A DNA stretch of 64,000 bases, taken from contig CM055743.1 in NCBI GenBank assembly GCA_029465975.1, positions 13,324,145 to 13,388,144 on the forward strand, given 5' to 3'. The notes below the pieces were generated by a model that did no database searches, had not been told where the DNA came from, and saw only the letters and a list, made by a program, of their open reading frames with translations. Below, one piece after another: positions 35,877-53,490 of the stretch (the stretch's first letter is position 1; each line of letters starts with the position of its first letter). The position numbers were made by a program, and so were the translations under genes. The DNA comes from Dallia pectoralis. Taxonomy: Eukaryota > Chordata > Actinopteri > Esociformes > Umbridae.

Positions 35877-36536
35877 CTTCTCCTGGGTCTTTTACACGCA
35901 CACACACATATTCCCCCCTCTCGTTCTTCAGATAAATAACAAGGTATGTGGGAGGTGTCAGATAGACCACAAAACACACACACGCACACACAAATGCACT
36001 GTTCAAATTCTATATTCCTCACAGTGACAAAACAAAAGGAGACCGAGGACAGAATGCGTGTTAACTAAATTCCACATGTAAGGGCACGATAGACAAACAT
36101 TGCCTTGTTAGTTCTCATCACAGGATTTTCAGAGGGATGGCAGATTACAGGCGCCAGATCCCTGTGTTCTGCTGTGATTTAGTTCTTCCCGTCTTTAGAG
36201 GGCAAACTGTTGTCCCGATGATAAATCCCAGTCCGTCCTTTCATTAGGGATGTTTCCTCCGGGCTCCTGATTGTCACCAGTAATTAGCTCAGCCTTTATG
36301 AAGCGCAGCGTGCGAAACACTGAACAGTAGCGGGGACCGGTCGGGGGAAGGGAGAACCGAGCGGTGAATAATTTGATTTGGATTTAGTGTTGTGCCGAAG
36401 AATGACACGATTTCATCTGGGATTAATGTGGATTTAATTCAATCTGGCCCAGACCCCGAAATAGCCTTCCTCGTGTCCCGCTGTTCGCCTGCTAGCACAG
36501 CTGCACCTGGCATGGGCCCGGGAGTGTTTGTTGATC
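35877..36536. other. unique sequence, no gene seen
   Basis: No gene is recognised. The part 36120-36340 is non-repetitive and CpG-containing and could be conserved non-coding sequence, but nothing in the sequence alone proves it. Confidence 0.35.
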
Positions 36537-36571
36537 GTGTGTGTGTTTGTGTGTGCGTGTGTGTGTGTGTG

Positions 36572-36612
<41 letters not shown>
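36537..36612. repeat. (TG)n microsatellite, interrupted
   Basis: A TG run of about 76 bp with TTTG and two GCGTG interruptions. Confidence 0.93.
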
Positions 36613-36613
<1 letters not shown>

Positions 36614-37735
36614 TGGAGTGTGTGAGGTTATTCAAGTGAGTTAATGCATATGTGTACTTTTCCTGGCGTCCCCTCAGCATGACTCTGACTGCTTCATCTA
36701 TTTCTTGTTACACTGAAGGCCTGCAGTCTGGTTGCCATCAGAGTACAATAATTACTGTCATTCTCTCTATATTTCCTTCTTTATTATGTTTATTACATAG
36801 TATATTACTACTAATTGCTAAATGACCATCTGCGATCTTCTGTTTAATTGGAGTGAGTCACGATCCCCCTCACATGGTTTATTCTGACGCCTCTTTTTTA
36901 CATTTAGTTTAGTCTTTTCTGTCTTTTCAATAATGATTTGGTCTAGATATTATCATAATGTTCAAAACAGTGAACCCCTTTTGTACATTTTAATCACATT
37001 TCGATTGAAATGCAGGTACATACAGACAATTGTTGTTGAACAGGCAATCTTACCAAGTCAAAAACTTGATCGTTACAAATCGATCCATATAAACTTTTCA
37101 CAGTCGTCCTCCGATCTCATCGCCATAACCGTGCTCGATTTGCTGGTGCACAATTCCACAGTAGAGTGCCACGTGCTGAGTAAGAGTACATTGTATTATT
37201 TTCAATTTGCCCAATAAAACCCTGAGCACAGTCCAGGCATCTCTGTTGCACGGCTTCTAGTTGTCAAAGAGGATCAATAGCAGAACTTCACTCAAAACTG
37301 CGGATCTGTAGACAAGTCAAGTCATGCGTCTAATGCCATGGACTTCAATGCATTCCATTTAAGTAGATAATTACCAAGGATCTGATCCCAATTAACAACT
37401 TTGCAGTCATTTTCGTCAGGACTTTACTCAGAGAAATGATTGTGTCTTGTCTCATTTTAGTTAATTCAAATAATAATATTGTTGATTTTGGTTATAGTTT
37501 TTTCTGGACGTATTAAGTTATTGATCCTCTCGTCGTCTCCACTGATAAATAGAGAAATAACAATTTTTTTCACTTTTTCTTGACAATAGGAACGTTGACA
37601 AATGTACCTTATAGCCTCACAGTATGTTTTGTTTGTCCTCAAATATACTTCAACTTTTAAATGTTCTCATCAATTATATCTGCTTCGGGGCGTGTGCAAT
37701 GTCCTGTAGAACGTCCAATCCCTGCAGTTCACCAG
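36613..37735. other. unique sequence, no gene seen
   Basis: AT-rich sequence; a 94-codon open frame at 36933-37217 shows no recognisable domain. Confidence 0.4.
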
Positions 37736-37800
37736 TGTCACTCTTCATCAGAGACATCCCTGTCACTCTTCATCAGAGACATCCCTGTCACTCTGCATCT
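37736..37800. repeat. 25-bp tandem repeat, 2.6 copies
   Basis: TGTCACTCTTCATCAGAGAC begins at 37736, recurs at 37761, and a third copy diverges after 37786. Confidence 0.85.
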
Positions 37801-37973
37801 CGTCTGATGTCTCCTTAATCTCTGGTCCATTCGGTCTTTGGTGAACTTTCCCACCTCAGTCAATGCCGCACCCTGTTACAAGGAAGTCAAGAGGAAGCTT
37901 GCCTCCTCCCTTAGGGAGAGCAGGCTGTGAAGGAGACAGGTTATAAGCAGAGTTCCACCGTTCTGGAAATTCA
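37801..37973. other. unique spacer between two small tandem repeats
   Basis: Nothing recognised in this short unique interval. Confidence 0.35.
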
Positions 37974-38060
37974 CTTTCAGAAGTTTCTCATTACAAGTGA
38001 AGGGAGATTTGTACTTTCAGAAGTTTCTCATTACAAGTGAAGGGAGATTTGTACTTCTAC
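37974..38060. repeat. 40-bp tandem duplication
   Basis: CTTTCAGAAGTTTCTCATTA starts at 37974 and again at 38014, with the following AGTGAAGGGAGATTTGTACT also repeated. Confidence 0.85.
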
Positions 38061-39627
38061 CGGTCTTCGGCCATGTGAAGTGTTTTGAGCAATACAGGAG
38101 GGAGTTCCGGTTGTGAGATACAATAGGTTGTGATGCATTGAACCCTGTCCTTGTGAGGGAAGGCAGAGCAGACCTGGGTGCTGCTAGAGGCGTTCAGGTT
38201 GATAAACCAGGAAGGGGATGATGTGAGTCATCTAAGGTAAAGTTACACATCGCAAACATCACTTGCCTGTTACAGTTTGAGCCGATGGAAAGTATGTTAA
38301 GCTAGGAGTTAAGTTAACATACTCTGTTTATTAGTATGTTTAGTTTTGGTATTGTCTGTGTTATGTCGATGAAAAAGCTAAAGGGTGATTTTTTTTAAAG
38401 ATATTTTTGCTTTATTTTAGAAACAGGAATATAGAGGACATCTGCTGCAAAAGGCGCAGGCCAGAATTGGACCCAGCTTTATACTAAATAAACATACAAT
38501 AAAAAACTAGTAGCAATTCCAAAGTGTAGAAATGGGGAATATTGACAATATGAATTGAAATGGTTTAAATATCAATGCCAACCTGTAATCCATACATAAG
38601 TATTTCCACTTACAATGCCTTAATACATTACATAAATGTGTTATAAAGCATCTACAGCCACATATGCTTCACAAAAGGTTAGTAAACGTGCCAAAGTCAC
38701 ACTTATGAAAGATACACTTGCAAGATACACTTATGAAACCATTCAGCATAGCAACAATGAAAGTGTCTTTCTTCTGGTACCAAATTACAATTTAAATGTT
38801 ATTCTCTGGAAGAGGAAATGAGTTGCAAAAAGTATATGGATAAGCTCAAACGAAGATACATCAATTATCTTGATAACGTGAAAGGAAGCTGTCATTCTAA
38901 ATGACGAAAATAATGTCACACAAGCACGGTGTGTAAATAATCAACATGAAACTATAATAAACTGCTCGCAGATCTGTCACAAAAAATGTAACTGGCAACT
39001 ACTAATGACATACCATGACTGGCAAAGAACACCAATATAAATCATGAAATGTCTTGTTTAACCTATGTTCAAGAGGTTTTACAATTTAGCGGTGTAGATT
39101 TAAAGATATTTGAGTACCGATATCTAATATACGAATACCATCGCGTATTATATATGAAACAACAATTGAGAAATCAATCTAGCTTTTATTATTTCAAATA
39201 TTTTCTAAAGTTCTTGACACAATAACAATTCTCTGTATATGCTGGTACAGTCAGCTCTGTGCAGCCTTGTGCTTCAGTGGAAATCAATATATCCCCCTAT
39301 ATCCCTTTTGGTACTGTCCATCGTGGCTAGTTTTTTAAATCAGGACCGGGATATTTGTTATAATATCAGGCTTTGGTTGGACTCGCAATATTTATTGTTG
39401 GGAGATTATATGTACCGAGGTTAGTCAATAGGAAATATCATTGTGCTCTTGTGCTCTTGAGACACCACGGTAGAATAGAGTGTTGTATTGCAAAAGGAAA
39501 TACTGGAATGAAAATATTAATTGACAAATCAGTTGCTCTGAAGACATTGGATGTTCGGAGTAAAGATTAGTTGAATTATTTGAAATCTAGCATTAAATAG
39601 TAATGTTTAAAAAGTAATCTATTTGTA
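38061..39627. other. unique AT-rich sequence, no gene seen
   Basis: No gene or element is recognised; open frames of about 61-65 codons only. Confidence 0.4.
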
Positions 39628-39813
39628 TGGCAGGCAATGGCAGATGCTGGCAGATAATGGCAGGTGGTGGCAGGTGATGGCCGGTGATGGCAGGTGATGG
39701 CAGGTGGTGGCAGGGGATGGCAGATGATGACAGGTGATGGCAGGTGAGGGCAGATGATGACAGGTGATGGCAGGTGATGGCAGATGATGGCAGGAGATGC
39801 CAGGTGATGGCAG
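39628..39813. repeat. 10-bp minisatellite (GGCAGGTGAT)n
   Basis: About 18 imperfect copies of GGCAGGTGAT, with variants GGCAGATGAT, GGCAGGTGGT and GACAGGTGAT. It opens the overlapping minus-strand frames at this site, which I reject as genes. Confidence 0.9.
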
Positions 39814-40289
39814 TAACAGCAATAATAACCTCTGACAGGATCAGCCATGACAGTTGCCCTTGTCCTTATGAAATATAATTTCCACTGATTGAGGTGAAAC
39901 AGCACTTATTTTATAGGCCCTCAAAATGCCTTGACGGCAATAAACAAAACAGCTATACATCATGACAGGTCAGCCGACCGAGGCCAAGTCTCTGAAAGCT
40001 GCAACCTCTGGAGATGGAGAGGGTCACGTTCTGGCTGGAGTCGAGAGGGGTGGTCAGAAGATGGAAGATTAGGGTGATGACGTACGCTGGTGATATTGTG
40101 AAGGGCAAAGTCTGGGAAGCAACCTGGTAGATATTATATCATGGTGTACCGACTATAAATTCAAACAACTTCAAAAAAGTAGAACGTACACAATACATAC
40201 ATTTCAAGTATTTATGGTCATATGGACAGGTTACACAATGAAAATAAAACAATGAAATGCTGAAATGCTTTATATAGCACATAGCTATG
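39814..40289. other. unique sequence, no gene seen
   Basis: Nothing recognised. Confidence 0.35.
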
Positions 40290-41220
40290 AAATTTCCATA
40301 GACAAACATTGACAGTGCAATGGGTTCTACTGAAGAGCCCAGTTACTTTAATCGTAGCACTGTCATAGGATGCAACCTTTGCCACAAGTCAGTTTGTGAA
40401 ATTTCTACCCGACTAGTTCTGCCCTGATTAATTCTAAGTGCTATAATTGTAAAGTAGCACATAGGAGCAGCAACTAATTCACTGACAAAGTGGTGGATCA
40501 CACAAACTCACAGAGTTGGCCCGCCTATCTAACTACCTGTTGCATTACCATAGAGTTCCAAACGGCTTTTGGAGGCGACCTCAGCACAAGAACTGTCGTC
40601 GATAGCTTCACGAAATGGGTTCACATGACCGAGAAGCTGTATGCAAGCCTCAAGTCAACACGGGCAATGCCAAGTGTCGCCTGGAGAGGTGTAAAGCATG
40701 TGTTTTCCAGACTGATGAGTCACACTTCCCTATCTGGCAGTCTGACTGACATATTGTGGTGTGGAGGAGGGATAATGGTCTGGGGCTGTGTTTCAGGGTT
40801 TGGGCCAGACTCCTTAATTGCAGTGAAGGGTAATCTTAATGCGAGAAGATACCAAGACATTTTAGACTGGTGGGTGCTTCCAACTTCCTAGTAAGTTTGG
40901 GGAATGACAGCATGACTGTGCCCCCTTGTGCCAAGTGGGCTTCATAAAGACTTGGTTTGACGAGGCTGGTGTGGAGGAACTTGAGTCACTTCCACAGTGC
41001 CCTGACCTCAACTCCGTAAAACACCTTTTGGATGAAATTGAACGATTATTGTGAGCCAAGTCTTCTCATCCAACGTCAGTGCTTGACCTCACAAATGCTC
41101 ATCAGGCTAAAGGGCGCAAATTCCCGCAGAGACACAACAGTATCTTGTGGAAAGCTCTCCCAGAAGAGTGAAGGCCGTGATATCCACAAAGGGGAGGTCA
41201 GCTACATTTGATATACTGAG
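40290..41220 (+). pseudogene. Tc1-like transposon remnant with broken transposase
   Basis: The sequence follows the order of a fish Tc1 transposase gene on the plus strand. The N-terminal helix-turn-helix part is recognisable at nucleotide level (40330-40480), and the frame 40490-40891 contains GGGIMVWGCVSGFG, VKGNLNARRYQDILD and VLPTS, all hallmarks of the Tc1 DDE domain. Downstream, frames broken by indels cover the region of the second and third catalytic residues and end near a PRRVxAVI-like C-terminus (about 41160-41200). The segment that should hold the first catalytic Asp is largely deleted (around 40720-40750). Stops and deletions make it inactive. The exact terminal inverted repeats were not identified. 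Confidence 0.75.
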
Positions 41221-41239
41221 TGCACTTTATCATGTTTTT

Positions 41240-41735
41240 CTCAGCTGACCTGTCTGTATTTTCCCTTGGTTCATTAGCCAGTTCCTGCCACCGAGAAGCA
41301 TTCCCATGGCATAATGTATCGGTCAGTACATAGTAAGACGTTGGTTTTATCAGACCGGAGAAAGGTCTTGCACATGCTCTCAGAGTCCTGAAGGCTGAAT
41401 GTCATAAGCCTTTCAGGAATGGCTGTCATCCCGCTACTCGCCCATAACAGCTTGAGTGATGGAGTGCTACAGATATTGTGCAGGTTTACCCATCTATGCT
41501 GAGAATCCCAAAAGCTCCGCTTGAGTGGTCATCGGCATCTGGTTCATCTCTCTGATCACGGCCTTGTTGTCTGGTTGTTTCTTTTGTCCGGATGGACAAC
41601 TTTAAGCAGAATCTTATGTCTGGGTTTCAAACTTTTTGCAATTTCACAGTGGTGGAGCCTGTGTTTCTGGGAACTTCTGGGAGCTTTTGCAATGTCTGTA
41701 TGACTTTCTCCAAAACTGTGGTCAATTGTGTAAAT
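41240..41735 (-). pseudogene. second Tc1-like transposase remnant, opposite strand
   Basis: On the minus strand the sequence tracks a different Tc1 family. From about 41690 downward it covers the helix-turn-helix part, then a block equivalent to the inter-domain part (ATCTGTAGCACTCCATCACT on the minus strand), and a catalytic-domain part encoding HYAMGMLLGGRNW-like sequence near 41290-41330, where the family has HHGGGSIMLWGCFSAxGTG. There are internal deletions and no long frame. Its catalytic-domain end faces the 3' end of the neighbouring Tc1 remnant, so the two lie tail to tail. Confidence 0.6.
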
Positions 41736-47219
<5,484 letters not shown>

Positions 47220-47390
47220 GAACACCTGCACATTTACTTATTCATGTCAATTGCACATCCTTACATTGTACCCCATCTCATTTTGACATATTATTTCTGC
47301 AATGCACTTTTTGCTATTCTGGTTGGATGCATACTGCATTTCGTTGTACTGTACTTGCTCAATGACAATAAAGTTTAATCTAATCAAATT
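47220..47390 (+). mobile_element. LINE-like 3' tail
   Basis: The interval ends ACTGCATTTCGTTGTACTGT, then CAATGACAATAAAG, then TTTAATCTAATC. I recognise this order (GCATTTCGTTGT, then AATGACAATAAAG, then a short ATCTA repeat) as the common 3' end of a fish non-LTR retrotransposon or a SINE that borrows its tail. No coding part precedes it. The clade is not assigned. Confidence 0.55.
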
Positions 47391-49997
47391 TTCAGGTATG
47401 TGTTTTACAGATCTATCTGCACCTGTCCATGTACGGTATGCTGTATATGCGAGTGTGTCCATGGTGCCTTTGGCTCTGCACTGAACCTAATGCATAATGT
47501 AACGTGTGGTGGGAGGGGCTAACCTCTTCATAATCATGATTAAGACGACATGCATTTTGTCTCCCATGAGGAAAGCGAGTATAGTGGGCGGGTATCGTGA
47601 AACACAATAATGGATGGATGGGTAACATCTGAGGAGGCCTCCCTGTGGGAACGAAAACCATTTAAAATAGAAGAGACCTTGTTGATTAAGAGACGTGCGC
47701 GACTAAATCCCAGATAGTCATGGAGCGCTCCTGACTCCTCGATGAACTCGCTCCGCAATTGTTGTTTTGAACCCGGCCGTCCCGGTTAAAGCGTCAGCGT
47801 TTTCTTCCATTCACGCAGCTAGAACCTCGTCCCAAAAGACGGGTTTCCGTGTTCCATCTCCTCACCCTCGGGCTCCGAGTGTCCCGGTTCCATCAACATA
47901 CGGTTCCGGGCATATCAAAGTCACCGTAGCAAACACACTCGAGGATTAGCCAGTGAAAACGGTCCACGGAGCGCTTGCTTCGCCGTCTTTAAATAGCATC
48001 GCAAATTAGTCGGTCTCAAAGGATACGCGATACCACTAGGGTTTAGAGTGGGGTCGCTCAGAGAGGAGAGAATGAGTGTGGGAGAAGTTCTAAGTGTTTG
48101 GAGGAAGTTGAAATTCCCCCAGACGGGGCCGATGAGTGTTTTCGCAGTCGTGTCTCTCTACAGTACACACTGCCCAACCACAGGGCCAAGCAGAGACGCG
48201 AGAGATCGAGAGAGAGAGACAGAGAGGTATGAAGGTTTTAAATATACAGGAGGCGTCATTGATTAAACGCTGGCAAGTGTGAGTAGCTCTTCCAGCCCTG
48301 GGAATGCACACTGCACTCCCTCCATAATTCATGTCTCTGCATTTCTGGACTCTCTCTCTACCTCTGTCTCACAGTTGGCTGTCGGCGAGCGATGATGAAT
48401 TCTGGCCTGGGTGGAACCTCCACTTGTTCTGTCATTATTCAGTAACAGCATCCAACAGAAATCAAGCGCCTGGCATTTATTCTTCTTTGGTTTTTGCACT
48501 GTAATTATTCTCTATGATTAAGCATTGTTGTCTGCCAATTGCTGTATCTCCGTTCTACCCGGCAGGTGACTTCATAAGGAAAGTGTCTGTTTGTGTGGCA
48601 AATTTGCCACCATTATTACCAGGAATAACATGTGCATGTGTTTCTATTGGCTTTGAAGGTGTGCGACCGACACAACAGCGACCGGTTGTTCAGTTACCGT
48701 TTCAACATTTAATCGTGTTATTGGTTGTGCACAGATTTCGGCAGATGGCGCCGCGTTTGTTGGGGATAATGCTTCGTGTCGCAGCTCCCGAACAATACAG
48801 AAAAAGAAGTCACCCTAACGAAAAAATATATAAAAGACACATACAAGCACTTCTGAGAATGCGAAAACGAGAAAACGTTAAATAAATAGGAAATGACTAA
48901 TGTTCACAGTGTGTACTTTAAGTGTGTGTACACAGAACCAGTGTGTTGGAGGGTGTGTGTGACCATGCAAAACAGACAAACACAGCTCTAGACAAAACCA
49001 CCTTGCTATACATTATTTACGGTACATCCATCCTCTGTGTAAACACACTCACAGCACCCAGAACAATGTATAAAGGCTCTAGTTTAGACCGTTTAATTGC
49101 CTGAGTCGATACAACTCCAGTATATTCAGCTCACAATAGCTTCACAGCGTTCACCATGCCTTGGTTGTTCGGTACGGGCAGAGGATTCACTGGTCGTGTT
49201 GGTTGGTCCACAGCTGGCATCACATAACCATGGCTTCACCAGAGATGTGCCCAGCTTAAATGCACTTGAAGGGATTGGTCTTAAGCCCCGCTTGTAGACA
49301 AACGGCGAGCCTGAGGGGGTTAACGGGGTTAAAACGGCGGACCTGACACGTTTAGATTACAACAACTCAGCTCTGATTGCTACGGCTGGGATTGTGTCCC
49401 AAAATGGAGATCAGCGGGAGTCCAATGGCAGGAACTAGCCATGCCGACGTACTCTGTCCAGGCTTGTTCCCGGAAAGGCCCCACGGTCGATCTGTGTGTC
49501 CTTTGAATAATCGGAAGGAGCGGCGTCTCCGAATAATGACCCTCGAGAGTCGGAGTCGTTTGGCACGTGGCGCGATGTGCTCAATAGGTGTCTTTGAGCG
49601 GACATCACTTGGGCGCTCCAATGGAGGCACACACTGTATCCGATCCCCTAATCGTTCTGCTAGCAGCGGCCCCCCGCCAGACGCCGTTTGAAGCTGGAAG
49701 TTCGCTCTAAAACTCCCATTAAGGATTCGCCAGAGGATAACAAGAGTCTTCAAGCATGTGCTTGTTTATCGAAATAGACGGTTTTCTCTTTCTTCCCGAA
49801 ACGTCTGCCTCTCTAGTGCTCTGATAAGCCTGCCGTCTGATGTGTTAATGGGCCACTAATGAGTCCGGCTCAGTCCTAATCTCGCATGGAAATCTGTTTT
49901 CCCGAATGATACACGGTGCGCATAGGCGATTTAAAACCCACACCGGGATTAGCCTGTGAAGGCAGGACGCTGTGAGGTGAACGGTATATGAGTGACC
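47391..49997. other. unique sequence, partly CpG-rich, no gene seen
   Basis: No gene is recognised. The longest non-repetitive frame (48514-48885, plus, 123 codons) has no recognisable domain. The intervals 47690-48060 and 49300-49960 are CpG-containing and non-repetitive and may be conserved non-coding sequence, which cannot be shown without alignment. Confidence 0.4.
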
Positions 49998-51057
49998 TAA
50001 ACTGCCGTTCAAAAGTTTGGGGTCACTTTGAATTGTCCTTGTCCATTAAAATAACATCAAACTGATCAGGAATACAGTGTAGACATTGGCTATTGGCCTA
50101 CAGAGGCCCGTTATCAGCAACCATTAGTCCTGTTTTACAATGGCACACTAGTATCTCAGTACCTGGAGCAATCAGCAATTGTGGGTTCAATTACGGGCTC
50201 AAAATGGCCCGAAACTCGTCAGTCCAATGTTGTTGCGAAGAAACTGAAGAGCTTGTGCAACATGGTTTGAATTAAAACTTGTGTCACAGAACAGAGCAAA
50301 CTGCCTCTAACTAGAATAGAGTGGGAGGCCCCAGTGCACAGACGCCTCACAGGTCCTCAACTGGCAGCTTTATTAAATAGCACTATTATATAGATCCTCA
50401 ATGCTGAGTTGGAAAGAAACAGATATATCTCAAACTGGCCAATAAAAAGATATTATTAAGATGGGCAAAAGAGAATTAGTGAGATGCAGAGCAAAATAAA
50501 AGATGCTGGAAAAGCATGTCATGCATGGTGGAGGGTGTGTGATGATCTGGGGATGTAATGATGGTGCTAAGATTGATCAGTACAGGGGAAAATCTTAAAG
50601 TAGGAAGGCTATCAATAGATTTTGCCGCACACTGTAAACCTGTACCCTTGATTAGAGCCAATTTCCTCCTACAAAAGGACAACGACCCAAAGCACAGCTC
50701 CATAAAATGCACAAACTATTTAGGGAAGTGCATTCAGCTGTTATTGTCTATAACAGAGTAGCCAGCACTTGTCACTAGATCTCAAATCTTATTGAGCTGT
50801 TGTGGGGGCAGCTTCACCGTATGGTACATAAGATGTGCTCATCAATCCAATCCAACTTGAATGCCTAAGGTCTGCAAGACAGTAAATGCTGCAAATTGAG
50901 AATTATTTAACGGAATTTGACACAATTATTTTTCCTATTTAATATTGTTATTTTCAACCTTGTCATTGCTATATTTTCTATTTAAACTTCTTTTATGTAT
51001 ATTGTCAGGGGGAAAATGACATTTTTAAGTGATTCCAAACTTTTCAACAGTTGTGTA
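49998..51057 (+). mobile_element. Tc1-like transposon with both ends, internally deleted
   Basis: The left end reads TAAACTGCCGTTCAAAAGTT and the reverse complement of the right end reads TACACAACTGTTGAAAAGTT. These are the typical fish Tc1 ends (CACTGCCGTTCAAAAGTTTGGGGTCACTT-type, of which the first part is seen here), flanked by TA. On the plus strand a start-like MARNSS at 50204 is followed by a frame broken after 23 codons. Later blocks encode HGGGCVMIWGC (about 50530) and LQKDNDPKHSS (about 50670), the DDE motifs of the family. Full-length relatives are about 1.6 kb; this copy has lost roughly a third through several deletions and cannot encode a transposase. Confidence 0.85.
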
Positions 51058-51599
51058 CATAATGTGTTGCCTGGATCATCTTGTGCTTCTCCTGACTCCA
51101 ATGAATGAAAGAAATCTCACCCTGGGTCTTACAACACAGAGAGAACAGTTTACATAGAGTATTTGCAGGGCTCTGTACTCTGATAATGGACCTATTACTA
51201 TGTCTTTAAAGTCGCTCAGGGAAGATGAAGGACTCCTTCTCTCTGCTCTCACAGTTCGTTTCCAGTTTTTGTTGTTGCATGTTTTTGTTCCCTTACAATT
51301 TTTAAAAGGCTTTATTGGCATGGAAGGTTTTGTCACATGCCTTGCAGCAAACGTATTCACACCTGTCAAGTCACTGAAACAGAAAATATTAGAAACATAT
51401 ACAAAAGTAATAATTCATTACAAAAATCCACTAATGATAATGAAAGATGAAGTGAAACAGGACATAGTTAGAAATGTTAATGTCTCGGTGGGTTGTTTGA
51501 CTAGTTTTCCCTGAAGGTGATGCAGAAATAATTTTTTTACAGCCTATATATATATATATATATATATATGAAAGAAATGTGTTTCCATTTTGAACACAA
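51058..51599. other. unique sequence with a (TA)12 run
   Basis: No gene is recognised. A TA dinucleotide run lies at 51545-51569. A 104-codon plus-strand frame (51200-51514) has no domain. Confidence 0.4.
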
Positions 51600-51619
51600 A
51601 TGGGTGAGCTGCGTTGTTC

Positions 51620-51910
51620 ACAGGGTGTTAGGGGGAGAGCACCTCTGTGTATCATGTTGATTAGGAGCCCAGCTGTTTTGGGTTTAGCTAAACACCGGGC
51701 ATAGGGTAGTTAATCAGTGGGCTATTTAAGGTCCCTGGCTAGGTTCACAGGTGCTGGTTATTGATTCTATTGCCACAACTCAATCTCTATTATCGGGTGA
51801 GTGCTTTGCTACATGGTGCTGTGTTTTTCTCAATATATTAAGTCACTACTTCACAAAACTTTTATTTAATCCAGTACATGTTTTCTGTCGCCGTTTACGG
51901 TTTGTTTAAT
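51620..51910 (+). mobile_element. possible diverged LTR remnant
   Basis: The interval shares an exact 20-base string, TCGCCGTTTACGGTTTGTTT (51888-51907), with the solo LTR at 55456-55475. Like that LTR it has a TATA-like CTATTTAAGG upstream (about 51721) and a similar order of features before the shared string. Ends and target duplication are not visible. Confidence 0.35.
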
Positions 51911-53490
51911 TTTATTTTTTTATTTAGATTTTAAAAAAATTGACGCAAAAATAAATACATCCATGTCCTGACTTCTTAGGGCAGAGTGAGCATTTTGTCC
52001 AACCTGGGTTGCCAGATCCGTCTCTATGGCGGTTGTGAAACCAGGCAGTGATGTCTGGTTTTTATCGAATTACTATTATTCACAGTGGCCAGAGTCTTCT
52101 AGTGTAAACTGGCTGCGACATTTAAGTTGATTTACGTTTTGTCTGGTGACGTAACAATAGATAATAGGATTTGACTTCTGCTTTGAGATTATTTGGTTGG
52201 GACAGATTTTCTCAGTAGAGATCTGAGTAATATTTGTACATGGAAGTCATTTGTGAACGTAACTCATGGCATTTGAAGGCTGTGTAATGGTATACTTGTG
52301 GGTGTCATTTGCTATACAATGATTCTGATATGTGTTTTGGGAAGTTAATCAGAAGAGGTAATTAGTGCCCTGTTTCTGCTCCGCATGCGTTGTTTCGAGT
52401 TTTCCTTTGTTCATTAAGTATGCTCTCGCAGAATTATATATGCAAGGTTTCAGTTGAGAGTCCCATTTGACAAATCGATGCTTTGTCTGCAGACTGCACA
52501 TCTAACTGCCTATGCAACTGGTCCTGTGATAGATGGAATATTTTGAGCCAGCTTCTAATTGGTATGTCTAAGCCGTTCAAGCCATAACATCATTTTTAAT
52601 TCACTTTGGTACATTTATCCTTTAAGCTAACCAACTAAGAAATCGTAATTATTATTTTTTAATCAGCCAAAGCGATTGTATACAATGAGAGTTTTCGTTA
52701 ATGAAATAAATACAACTTTTTTTGGAAATCACAGAACACTGTCATTTACGCAGTTTTATAATAATTCAGTCATGTGAAGAATTTGAAAAGGCTGCTTGCT
52801 TTTCATTGTTTTTGGTACATACAATGCTTGAATTATTATACACAAATGCACACCGAACAATATTCCTAGAATTCATACACTTGCTTACTCAAATGCTCAC
52901 ACACAGAGCCTGTAGCTGTAGCGTCAGCTTATCCAAAAGTATGCCTTTTCAAACCATGGCAACGGGATTCAATTGAAATATGTAATTAACCGTGTTACAT
53001 TAGTCAAGCATCATTTGTTGCCCAATAGCATCCTTTGATACTGAGAAATGGAAAACTTTCTCAAGGACAAATGGCGAGACATTTAGCTGGTGATATTGTG
53101 TCCCTCCTTTCTTGTAATGCTCGTTCCAACTGCCCGATTCATCATGTCCTAAAATGAGCAAAGCCGTTATGCAAATAATATGTTAACTTATATTCCATGA
53201 CCAAGTGGTGGAACTAACGTCCATATTTCGCGAACACATTTGATGCGGCATCCAATCGCTTATCACTGAAAAGCGAAACGTGTTCATCTTCTATGGTTTG
53301 ATCGTCTCCAACATACACTAGCAGTGTAGAATGCTGTCGTTGACATTATCGACTTTCACCAATTTTCCGCTCTCTGTGAGGTCATGGCGTTAGACTGCTG
53401 TCCCCCCTTATTGACCCCTATGGATTTATTTATTATTATTTATTTTATTTTCATCTTAATAATTGTCTGAACTAAAATATATACTGTAAA
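51911..53490. other. unique AT-rich sequence, no gene seen
   Basis: No gene or element is recognised; an 84-codon frame at 52722-52976 carries no domain. Confidence 0.4.

Noticed and set aside
48514..48885. A 123-codon plus-strand frame in unique sequence
   Set aside because: No recognisable domain, signal peptide or splice context, and a frame of this length is expected by chance in 64 kb. Conservation in a related species would be needed to revive it.
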